From Nostoc sp. ATCC 53789 (GTDB lineage: Bacteria; Cyanobacteriota; Cyanobacteriia; Cyanobacteriales; Nostocaceae): a stretch of DNA of 64,000 bases. The notes under the pieces were generated by a model that saw only the letters and a list, made by a program, of their open reading frames with translations, made no database searches and was not told where the DNA came from. The stretch spans positions 4,072,501-4,136,500 of the forward strand of contig NZ_CP046703.1 of assembly GCF_009873495.1 (NCBI RefSeq), in the 5' to 3' direction. Position numbers and translations under genes: made by a program. Below are positions 20,223-27,995 of the stretch, piece after piece. Each line of letters begins with the position of its first letter. Positions within the stretch are counted from its first letter, which is position 1.

Positions 20223-20696
20223 TTAGATTTTGAGATAATCTGCAATGTACTCTCCATAGCGATCGCGCAACATTTGTTCGCGTAATTTGAATCCTAATGT
20301 TTTTCCTCGACAGCATAGAGATTTGCACAAGCACCGCGAGACAGCTATTGATTCATATTCAGTGGTTTCGTAGTCCCAGGTAATTTCGTCACCTGCTTCG
20401 ATATCGCCCAAAGCAACGAAGTCATATCCCCCAAACTGATTGTTGCTTACACCAGTATTTGGATCGCAAGAATGATTAATTACGACAGCAGGCTCATCTA
20501 GGTTGACATACAAATTAAAATCCATCTGAAAGGAATAAATTGTTCGTTGGGGAACTTCTTCAATTGGGATACCTACTACAACAGTTTCCCCTTTGGCAAA
20601 TTTTTTCGTAGCAAATACTCCTCTTCCTTTTGCTGTTTCCTGAATCGTGACATGAAAATTGAGCTTTACAGCTGAAATTGACTCTATTGTATTCAT
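20223..20696 (-). CDS. SET-domain protein (putative protein-lysine methyltransferase)
   Basis: 157 residues from the ATG at 20696; the frame extends to a TTG 13 codons upstream. All SET-domain landmarks are present: RGVFATKKFAKGETV, the pseudoknot motif INHSCDPNTG, GDEITWDYETTEYE with the catalytic-region Tyr, and a post-SET-like cysteine cluster CLCKSLCC. The domain transfers methyl groups from S-adenosylmethionine to lysine. Small stand-alone SET proteins occur in scattered bacteria and their substrates are mostly unknown. It is encoded next to, and on the same strand as, the EamA transporter (~86 bp downstream of it). Confidence 0.88.
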   Translation of the reverse strand: MNTIESISAVKLNFHVTIQETAKGRGVFATKKFAKGETVVVGIPIEEVPQRTIYSFQMDFNLYVNLDEPAVVINHSCDPNTGVSNNQFGGYDFVALGDIEAGDEITWDYETTEYESIAVSRCLCKSLCCRGKTLGFKLREQMLRDRYGEYIADYLKI

Positions 20697-20782
20697 AGAT
20701 AAAGACCCACTATAGTTTAAATTTCTTGCTTCCAAATTTCAAACTTGGCTTAGTTTGATTTCACTTTCGAGGTGAAAGCTCG

Positions 20783-21664
20783 TTAACTGCTCTGTACCTC
20801 AACTTTTGCTTCCGGCTCAAGCTTTTGAGGGCTTTGACTTAGAAGCAGAGCAACTAAGACAAGAATCGCGCCAATTAGACCGCGTATTCCCAGATGTTCT
20901 CCAAGTAGCCAAAACGAAAAAATTGTGGCGAACAAAGGCTCAAGTGTATAAAGTAAAGCTGTTTCGTCGGCTGAAACCCATTGCTGTGCCAATGTTTGCA
21001 GCCAGATAACAGCAGCTGTCGCCAACAGCCCTAAGTAGACAATTACTCCCCAATGCTGGTGAATTACCTCAAATTGGTTAAGAATTTGGGTATTATTCCA
21101 GAGCAGACCTAGCACCGCAATGAACAAAAGTTGAACACTGGTAAGCGTTAAGGTGGGGTGACGAGACGCAACTCGGTCTAGGAAAATTATGTAGCCTGCA
21201 TAAACAAAAGCATCAACGAACATCAACAGATCGCCAATTCCTAGTTCTCCCCCTTCCCAAAACATCACGCCAATACCGATCACAGCGACTCCAGCAGCGA
21301 GGAAAGTTCTCAACGGTACGCGCTGACCACTCAGCCATGCTAGTAGCGGGACGATGAGTGCGTTCAAACTGCCAATAAATGCAGCCCGATTCGCTGGTAT
21401 AGTCTTGAGTGCAATTGTTTCTATAGCTAAGAAAAAGAACAGGAAAAGACCTAGTACTGTACCATCACGAAGTAAAAGTGCGTTAATATTGCGTAAATTT
21501 ACAGCAAAAACTGCTGCTGCTATGACAAAGCGTGTAGCAATCAATGCACTTGGTGGAAGATTACTAACGATGTCTTTAGTCAATGGAAAAGTTGTAGCGC
21601 TAATTACATTAACAAGGATAAGCAGCATTATTCCTTTTAAACGCAACGTATTTTCAATTTGCAT
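20783..21664 (-). CDS. EamA/DMT-family transporter
   Basis: 293 residues from the ATG at 21664. About ten hydrophobic helices are visible, arranged as two tandem EamA repeats; landmarks are PLTKDIVSNLPPSALIATRF in the first half and LYTLEPLFATIFSFWLLGEHL in the second, the latter the most conserved stretch of the family. It probably exports metabolites such as amino acids across the cytoplasmic membrane; the substrate cannot be read from sequence. Confidence 0.9.
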   Translation of the reverse strand: MQIENTLRLKGIMLLILVNVISATTFPLTKDIVSNLPPSALIATRFVIAAAVFAVNLRNINALLLRDGTVLGLFLFFFLAIETIALKTIPANRAAFIGSLNALIVPLLAWLSGQRVPLRTFLAAGVAVIGIGVMFWEGGELGIGDLLMFVDAFVYAGYIIFLDRVASRHPTLTLTSVQLLFIAVLGLLWNNTQILNQFEVIHQHWGVIVYLGLLATAAVIWLQTLAQQWVSADETALLYTLEPLFATIFSFWLLGEHLGIRGLIGAILVLVALLLSQSPQKLEPEAKVEVQSS

Positions 21665-22409
21665 CAAATTAATTGATTGAATAATGTTTCTTTACATCCA
21701 TAGAGAATGCGATCGCATAGAGAATGTTGGTTTTCCTGTATCCAGTCAGCGCCTTCTGAATTGAGGATTTTTAGTTGGGAAAGTTCTACTAAGTAAGTTG
21801 GCACAATAAAAACAAACTATGTAAATAAAAATGAACTAGCCTAAAACCCTTATACCTATTGCCTGTTGTCTATTCCCTATTGCCTTATCCCAACGACAAT
21901 TATTCACGCCCACTTAACTTAATCTGATTTTGGTAATTTCATGTCTTTTTTCACATTGCAATTAAAAGGTAAAACAAGTTCGCATTAATCCAATCCAAAT
22001 TGTATCATTTGCTGCGTTATGTTTAAAATTTCTAATCACTAAAAATCTCCTAGTCACAAAAATTCTGTTACTAAGTAGATAGCGATAAAATAATTACAAA
22101 TGTTAGTAGACTGAAAATTTTTGCGATCGCCTAATTGATACCTGCAAATCAGATTGCTACATTGCGCTTCTCATATACTGCGGTAAGCTGCTACACATCA
22201 TCTATGGATGCGATGATTTTGGTATCACTTCCATTTCTCTTTCCTAAAAGGAGAGAGGCTTTGAGGCTTAGTCACCAACGCTAGCCAGAAGGGGCTGTTC
22301 TTATCCTATACAATTGAGAAACCCTATTTATAATCTGGTGAAATCCAAAAATAAATAATTTATACTTGCAAAAAGGCTTTAATCCCATAACTACTAAAAG
22401 GATGCAGGT
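21665..22409. other. 745-bp non-coding gap
   Basis: I see no gene here. It contains a HIP1-rich stretch after the transporter start, short low-complexity sequence (CTATTGCCTGTTGTC type), and at 22224-22275 a segment resembling the interior of the MITE at 4394-4551 (CACTTCCAT, then AGAGAGGCTTTGA). The promoter of the following hydroxylase-like gene should lie near the 3' end. Confidence 0.6.
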
Positions 22410-23249
22410 ATGAGAAAGTTTTTTAATTTCTGCTTCGAGGTTGAATTTTATCTAAAAATTGCTATTACTTGCACTATTGTTCAGCAAATATTTTATTGGT
22501 TGTTGCACAATATAGAACTCAATTTTATAACTCAAGTGCTGTTATACTCGCTTGTTGGTTCTATTTCATTTTATAGCATTGGTCTTTTCATCGAAAAGGT
22601 AATTAAAAAGAATGATAATTTAAGAGAGAAACTAACTGCCAGAGTTAAGAAAGTCAAAACACAACCATTTCCTTCATTTACTGCCAAAGGCATCATTACT
22701 GGAGAAATCAAAAGTTTCATAGCAGCTTTAATTATCCTCTACTTAGCACCAGAGGTAAATAGAGGAAATAGTTTGCTCTCAAATTTTGGATGGTTTTTGA
22801 TGAGAATAATTGTTGCTGATTTCTGTTTTTACGTTTCCCATTCGCTACTTCACAGAAAATTTTTACAAAAAATACATTTAAAACATCATGAGTTTGCCGA
22901 CTCATCAAGTTTTGTAGCTGGACATAAGAGTTTAACTGAATATATTATTGTTACTATTACAGACCTTTTGCCTATCTTTATATTTGGGTATGACATCACC
23001 CAACTATGTGCTTGGACTATTATAGGTAATGCTTACAACCTTGAAGGTCATAGTTCCTTATCAATATTTTTTGTTCCATCAGATTTTCACGATCTTCACC
23101 ACAGTTGTTTCAAGAGAAACTATGGAATTCAAGGATTTTGGGACAGGTTATTCAACACCCTAAACCCTCCGACAAAGAAGCCAGGAATTATGTTCCCTAT
23201 AGCTTATTTGGAGCATATCACCATGAAGTTGTCTAAGACTTTAGATTGA
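22410..23249 (+). CDS. Fatty acid hydroxylase/sterol desaturase-family membrane protein
   Basis: 279 residues with several hydrophobic segments. The di-iron histidine clusters are all present and in order: HSLLH, HLKHH, GH before KSLTEY, NLEGH and HDLHH. The superfamily hydroxylates or desaturates lipids, carotenoids or sterols at the membrane using O2. The low overall similarity to well-known members prevents naming a substrate. AAAGGA lies upstream of the ATG. The gene is noticeably A/T-rich compared with its neighbours, which may indicate transfer. A MITE follows 41 bp downstream. Confidence 0.85.
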   Translation: MRKFFNFCFEVEFYLKIAITCTIVQQIFYWLLHNIELNFITQVLLYSLVGSISFYSIGLFIEKVIKKNDNLREKLTARVKKVKTQPFPSFTAKGIITGEIKSFIAALIILYLAPEVNRGNSLLSNFGWFLMRIIVADFCFYVSHSLLHRKFLQKIHLKHHEFADSSSFVAGHKSLTEYIIVTITDLLPIFIFGYDITQLCAWTIIGNAYNLEGHSSLSIFFVPSDFHDLHHSCFKRNYGIQGFWDRLFNTLNPPTKKPGIMFPIAYLEHITMKLSKTLD

Positions 23250-23290
23250 TTAAGAACTTTAAATATAGAGAACCCATCTTTTGATTTTTG

Positions 23291-23451
23291 GCTACAGTGT
23301 ACACACAAGTCTTTTAAAGTTCTTCTACAAGCTTTTGATTCTCCCAACTCCCCTTTTTAAGGGGGAAAATTTTCTTAAATTCCTCCAATTTATCAGAGAA
23401 TTTAGGATAATCTGAAACATTTATTGTTGAAAGATGTGTGTACACCATAGC
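23291..23451. mobile_element. 161-bp MITE with 17-bp terminal inverted repeats and 9-bp target duplication
   Basis: The ends read GCTACAGTGTACACACA (23291-23307) and, inverted, GCTATGGTGTACACACA (23435-23451), 15 of 17 matching. The identical 9-mer TGATTTTTG flanks the element at 23282-23290 and 23452-23460. The interior holds the hairpin-prone CCCCTTTTTAAGGGGG, and a 60-codon frame inside it on the minus strand is not a gene. Related copies are at 27491-27641 and, partial, 37039-37160. Confidence 0.85.
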
Positions 23452-23587
23452 TGATTTTTGGAGAGATAAAGCGTAGTTTGACGGGGTTGGTTGCAATGAA
23501 TCTAGGAATCCTAAATAATTGTCTAAACTCGATATTCATGAGGCAAAATTTTCAAGAAATTCTGACTCATTAATTTTATGTCAAAAA

Positions 23588-24082
23588 TTACCACCCCATT
23601 GTTCCTGGACTACCTTTAAATGGCCCGACAATATCAGAGGTAATCCATCCTCCATAAAAATCACCAGGTTGAGACATAACTAGCTCATCATTTACATAGC
23701 AAGCATCCATTAAACTAGGGTAAAAAGCATAGTATTCTTGAATTGTGACAAAATCAGGTGTGGGGTCAAAATATCGCCAAGCAGCGTTATTTATATACTT
23801 ATCACCGATGCTAATATCATAATATTGACACTTACCTTTCCATTCACACCAAGTTTTTTTAGGTGTTTCTATCAGATATTCTAATTTAATGTCTTCTGAA
23901 GGAATGTAATAAGAAGGAGGATGGCTAGTTTCTATGACTCTTTTAGCTTTACTTGTTTCTGCTAAAACAATATTATTAACAATTATCCGAATTGATTTAT
24001 TTGTATCTTCTAAACGAGCCGGACGCGGATAATCCCAAACTGACTCTTGACCGGGTTGTGGAGGAATAGGATTTGGTCTCAT
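23588..24082 (-). CDS. DUF427 domain protein
   Basis: 164 residues. The family pattern is clear: SVWDYPRPARLE, IRIIVNNIVLAETSKAKRVIETSHPPSYYIP, then KTWCEWKGKCQYYDI and NAAWRYFDPTPDF. DUF427 proteins are small β-rich proteins of unknown function, widespread in bacteria and fungi. It is soluble, with no signal sequence. The gene lies between the MITE and the sulfoxide synthase gene on the same strand as the latter, 241 bp away, so a functional link is not evident. Confidence 0.9.
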   Translation of the reverse strand: MRPNPIPPQPGQESVWDYPRPARLEDTNKSIRIIVNNIVLAETSKAKRVIETSHPPSYYIPSEDIKLEYLIETPKKTWCEWKGKCQYYDISIGDKYINNAAWRYFDPTPDFVTIQEYYAFYPSLMDACYVNDELVMSQPGDFYGGWITSDIVGPFKGSPGTMGW

Positions 24083-24323
24083 AGTTAATAATTTCCTGTT
24101 TTTACGTTGCCATTAAAATACAAAGGTAGTTCGCATGAATCCAATTCCATTCTAGGGTAATTTTTCGTACTATTCCTCTAGATTTTAGGCTAGTAATATG
24201 TTTGATGTCTCAGCAACATATTGAGCCTGATCGCTACAGGGAGAAATGGAAGATGTAAAAATTGCTATTCTGTAACTATTACTATCCTGCAAAAAATTAT
24301 TTTTCTAAAACCTCATGTCAACG

Positions 24324-25661
24324 TTAATGCTTGATATCTTGAACAATCCTAAAACCGGCGTGTTGATAAAAATTAGGACGGAACCAGTTGCGATAATATT
24401 TTAAAGCTTCTGTACCGTTAGTTATCCAGCATCCTCCTAACATCATCTGATGTTTATTATCAAAAAATATGGCAGAATTATCTTCGTAAAGGAAATGAGG
24501 CTCATATCCTGATAAAGGATTTAAATTATCACTCAAGTGTTCCCAAAGATTTCCGCGTAAATCGTACAACCCAGAATAACTTTTGGCGGTTTCTAACATT
24601 CCCACTGGACTAGGTGAGCCAAATTTTAGATTGACATTGTAATTGTCTACATCTTCTACCAAAGCACTACTATAAGTTGCTAAATGATATTCAGCTTCAC
24701 TCATTAAACGAGTATTTTTACCTTGCCAACGACAGTAAGCCATGGCTTCATAGTGATTGACCTCTACAGGCCAATCTAAGGGTAAGTCGATTTCATCAAA
24801 CATAGCTCGATACTTGTAACTGCCATTTTGAGGTATCCAAAATTTGGGATATTTGATGTTGTTTTCAGTTTTCCAATGCCAAGATTCTTCATCCCAATAC
24901 GCTTGGTTTTCGTAGCCACCAGCCTTGACAAAATAACTAAAATCGGCATTGGTAATCAGATATTTACTGGCTAAAAAAGGTTCTACTTCAACAGTGCGAT
25001 CGCCATAATCAATATCCCATCCATAGGTCGGATCGTTAAAGGCTTTGCCAAGTTTTACTACCCCACCTATAACTTGTATCATTTCGTTTTGAGCAGTGTA
25101 GCCATTAAAAGGGGCATATTGCCAGTTTTTGGGGCGTTTCACTCTCTCAACTGGTAGTTGGCGAATTAACATCGAAGAGGTTTCAATATGAATACGCTGA
25201 TGTTCAATCCCCATTATTAAAGCCCAGAGGGGATGAGTAGGGTGAATTGGTAGCGTAATCGGAGTAGTTTTAATTACTTCGGAAATTACTGTATATGCTT
25301 GTTTTCGATACTCCCAAGTTTGTGCAACTTGTGGCCATTCCAAATGAGCGATCGCTTGATTTAATTCCTCTGGTACTTCTGGATCAACTCCAATTTCAAA
25401 TAGGATTTCATAGTCTGGATTAATCCTTTTTTCTAATAATCCAACGCTAATTAATTTATTAATATAGAAAACAGCCGAGTGTCCCAGATAAAAAATTAGA
25501 GGGTTTCTCAAAGGATCGGGATTGAGATAAAATGTATCTCCCTCCACTAAAGTTTTCATCAGCATATCTTCTAGCTGCCAAGCATTCTCAAAATAATTGA
25601 GGATAACTTGGCGATCGCAACTATCTAGTTTAGGCGGATGAGTAGATTGAAGACTGTTCAT
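24324..25661 (-). CDS. OvoA-type (5-histidylcysteine) sulfoxide synthase lacking the methyltransferase domain
   Basis: 445 residues from the ATG at 25661. The N-terminal DinB-like half carries the non-haem iron triad: H61 in FYLGHSAVF and the HX3HXE motif at H154/H158/E160 (GIEHQRIHIE). The C-terminal half is a formylglycine-enzyme-like domain ending YYRNWFRPNFYQHAGFRIV. The opening (NPDPLRNPLIFYLGHSAVFYINKL) resembles OvoA rather than actinobacterial EgtB. OvoA proteins usually continue into a C-terminal methyltransferase; this one stops before it. With egtD next in the locus, it probably joins cysteine and trimethylhistidine oxidatively in ergothioneine synthesis, as reported for OvoA-like enzymes recruited in cyanobacteria. 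An ovothiol-type product cannot be excluded from sequence. Confidence 0.82.
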   Translation of the reverse strand: MNSLQSTHPPKLDSCDRQVILNYFENAWQLEDMLMKTLVEGDTFYLNPDPLRNPLIFYLGHSAVFYINKLISVGLLEKRINPDYEILFEIGVDPEVPEELNQAIAHLEWPQVAQTWEYRKQAYTVISEVIKTTPITLPIHPTHPLWALIMGIEHQRIHIETSSMLIRQLPVERVKRPKNWQYAPFNGYTAQNEMIQVIGGVVKLGKAFNDPTYGWDIDYGDRTVEVEPFLASKYLITNADFSYFVKAGGYENQAYWDEESWHWKTENNIKYPKFWIPQNGSYKYRAMFDEIDLPLDWPVEVNHYEAMAYCRWQGKNTRLMSEAEYHLATYSSALVEDVDNYNVNLKFGSPSPVGMLETAKSYSGLYDLRGNLWEHLSDNLNPLSGYEPHFLYEDNSAIFFDNKHQMMLGGCWITNGTEALKYYRNWFRPNFYQHAGFRIVQDIKH

Positions 25662-25821
25662 GATATAACTCAATTGCTATTATATAGATGATTAACTCTG
25701 GTTGATTTACTTGACATTAATCAAAAAGTTGTTAATGTTAATTGTTGATTGCATTTCGATTCTTTGTATGTTTTCCAGATATGTTAAATTTTGCTAAATG
25801 AAACATATCCATGAACAAACA

Positions 25822-25912
25822 AATGCCACTTACTTAAGCATTTATAAAATGGCTAAAAATACTGAGATATTCTAGGATGATCAATGCCTATCCGCCTTAA
25901 GTAAGTGCCATT
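25822..25912. mobile_element. 91-bp MITE-like element with 17-bp inverted ends and flanking direct repeats
   Basis: The ends at 25822-25838 and 25896-25912 are inverted copies with one mismatch in 17 (core CACTTACTTAAG). An 11-base direct repeat CATGAACAAAC flanks it at 25810-25820 and 25913-25923, consistent with target duplication. No coding potential. It lies between the egtD and sulfoxide synthase genes and widens their spacing to ~340 bp. Confidence 0.7.
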
Positions 25913-26000
25913 CATGAACAAACCATAAGCTATGGAAGTTAAGGTTTAAAGCCTAATTCACGGATATGTCTATTTAAATTCAAATTTGGGGAAGCAAAAT

Positions 26001-26975
26001 TTAAGCTTGGCAAAGAATTAACCCAAACCACTGATTGGGATCTGTCCAAGTTTTCAGAGTCTTGAGTCCATGTGTCTCCAGTTGTTTTTGCATAGTTACT
26101 AAATCAAACTTGCGAGAAATTTCGGTGAGAATGCTCTCTCCATCTGCAAAGCCAACTTGCAAATCTAGCGCTTCTAAAGATACCTCATGACTCTTTTGGC
26201 AATGCAGATACATTTCTATTTGAGCATCATTTTGATTATAAATAGCTTGGTGAGTGAATAAGCTGATGTCAAAATTACCTTGAAAACGCCAATTTAAATG
26301 AGAAAGGATATTTAAATTAAAAGCAGCCGTTACTCCCTGACTATCATTATAAGCTGGCTCTAAAATTTCTTTGGGTTTTTGTAAATCAATCCCCAAAAGA
26401 AAGTAGTCACCTGCTTGCAAAGTCCTAGTAATTTGGCTTAAAAAATTATCACATTCTCGTGGATTAAAATTCCCAAGAGAACTGCCTAAGAAAAAAATCA
26501 TCCGTGATGCTGCAAATGTTGATTCTAGCTTCGTCAAGGCTTGTTCGTAGGTTCCTATTAATCCCTCAACAAAGAGATTTGGATATTTATGTTGTAATTT
26601 TATTACGCTAGATTTAAGGATGCCATGACTAACATCAATGGGTATATATCTACAGTGGCTTGCAATTTTTTGGTAAGCATCTAGCAAAAAAAGAGTTTTT
26701 GTAGAACTGCCACTGCCTAACTCTACAAGTTCACAATTACCTGTTATCTGAGCTATTTCATCGGCATATTGGCGTAAAATCCATGCTTCTGTTCGTGTTG
26801 GGTAATATTCTGATAATTCACATATTTGTTCAAATAGTTCTGAACCGTAATCATCATAAAAATATTTAGGGGGTAAAGTTTTGGGACTTTGAATTAATCC
26901 TTGGATGACATCTTCACCTTCATTGTTGAGAACTCGATCGTTCTCATTAAGAGATTTTAGATATGTAGCTAACAT
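26001..26975 (-). CDS. egtD: L-histidine N-alpha-methyltransferase
   Basis: 324 residues, the normal EgtD length. The opening LPPKYFYDDYGSELFEQICELSEYYPTR is diagnostic, followed by the S-adenosylmethionine loop VELGSGSSTKTLFLLDAY and the later FLGSSLGNF and LLGIDLQKP segments of the family. It trimethylates the alpha-amino group of histidine to hercynine, the first step to ergothioneine, in the cytosol. It is upstream of the sulfoxide synthase gene on the same strand. No egtA, egtC or egtE gene is adjacent, in keeping with a shortened route using cysteine directly; a PLP lyase for the last step would have to be elsewhere. Confidence 0.92.
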   Translation of the reverse strand: MLATYLKSLNENDRVLNNEGEDVIQGLIQSPKTLPPKYFYDDYGSELFEQICELSEYYPTRTEAWILRQYADEIAQITGNCELVELGSGSSTKTLFLLDAYQKIASHCRYIPIDVSHGILKSSVIKLQHKYPNLFVEGLIGTYEQALTKLESTFAASRMIFFLGSSLGNFNPRECDNFLSQITRTLQAGDYFLLGIDLQKPKEILEPAYNDSQGVTAAFNLNILSHLNWRFQGNFDISLFTHQAIYNQNDAQIEMYLHCQKSHEVSLEALDLQVGFADGESILTEISRKFDLVTMQKQLETHGLKTLKTWTDPNQWFGLILCQA

Positions 26976-27490
26976 TGTGTCAATATATTTAGTTCTGAAT
27001 GAAGTACTTAATATGACATATTTAGTACTTTAATAGCAAGGCTTATTTGTAGGTAATTAACAATGAATTAAAATACGAAAAATCTCTCGATTTAGTGTGG
27101 TATTAAAGCAGCTTTTACTAATTTCATATTTGTTAATTAATTGAAATGTGGGCTGATAAATAAGTCGATAGGAATAGACATAACTACACTGTTAGAGTTA
27201 AACATTATCTACTACTAAAAAATGGCAAAGTACATAAGTTAGCTTTATCGATGATAATTTAAATTTTAATTAAAAATAATTAAAGCTTTGGTAGCGATCG
27301 CAAAATTCAAAGAACTCTTAATTTTTATTTTAATAGATAACTAAAGTTTATCGAAAATCAGTTTTATCAAATGCCAAGCTATCTATTTTCTTTCATAAAA
27401 TTTAAATGATTTACGTTCGCCTAAATTAAAAAAGTTGTGTTTTTATACCGTTTTTTGCTTAACTTTTCTCCTGTCAAAGACGCTCGCTAT
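26976..27490. other. 515-bp A/T-rich non-coding gap
   Basis: I see no gene or recognisable RNA here. The sequence is A/T-rich and contains only short imperfect repeats. The promoter of egtD should lie at its left edge, since egtD is read leftward from 26975. Confidence 0.6.
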
Positions 27491-27641
27491 GCTAGGGTGT
27501 ATACACAAGTATTTTAAAGTTGTCTCACAGCATTTAGATTCCCCCTACGGTAAGAGGAGCCAAGGTCTCCCTTTTTTAGGTGGATTTAGGAGGATCTAAC
27601 GTCGTTTTGTACCTTGTACAGAGTTGTATGTACACCATAGC
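27491..27641. mobile_element. 151-bp MITE, second copy of the GTGTACACACA family
   Basis: The ends read GCTAGGGTGTATACACA (27491-27507) and, inverted, GCTATGGTGTACATACA (27625-27641). The interior resembles the copy at 23291-23451 (TTTTAAAGTTGTCTC..., then C-rich and GGTGGATTTAGGAGGATC). No target duplication is visible, so it is older or was moved by recombination. Confidence 0.75.
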
Positions 27642-27766
27642 TTAAAAGGAGAAAGGGTTTGAATTTTACTGCCCTTCTCTACAATTTCAATGCAATTGAT
27701 AATCGCTATATGGTATTAAGTAGGTAATTAAAATTAAAGATAATAGTAAAATTAAACATAAAATAA

Positions 27767-27806
27767 AATCCTACTTTTGAGGGATGAATCGCTCAAAAGT
27801 AGGATT
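27767..27806. repeat. Perfect 15-bp inverted repeat
   Basis: The arms 27767-27781 and 27792-27806 (AATCCTACTTTTGAG and its complement) enclose a 10-base loop. It is followed at once by AGGGCTAAAGCCCTTACTACAAAC, a partial copy of the paired-hairpin repeat seen at 35617-35663. Confidence 0.75.
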
Positions 27807-27936
27807 GTTAGGGCTAAAGCCCTTACTACAAACTTTAATTTATTTAGGCTTAGTTACTTATCTTTTATAGTCATCAGAGAGATTTACAAGTATGAGTTTT
27901 AATAAATTTCGTGCAACTAATTTTGAGAAGCATACG

Positions 27937-27961
27937 GCGATGCCTTCACAGTAGGCATCGC
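27937..27961 (-). terminator. Hairpin downstream of pnp
   Basis: GCGATGCCT (27937-27945) and AGGCATCGC (27953-27961) form a perfect 9-bp stem 35 bases past the pnp stop. There is no clear U-tract on the minus strand, so termination is an inference; the motif also resembles a common dispersed GGCGATGCC repeat. Confidence 0.45.
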
Positions 27962-27995
27962 GGATTTTAGATAAAATCTAAAATCCCAAATCGAG

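Noticed and set aside
23314..23496. 60-codon minus-strand frame as a small gene
   Set aside because: It lies mostly inside the 161-bp MITE and crosses its end and target duplication.
24324..25661. Truncated OvoA as a pseudogene
   Set aside because: The frame is complete with both catalytic domains and the iron triad, and methyltransferase-less forms are reported in cyanobacteria.
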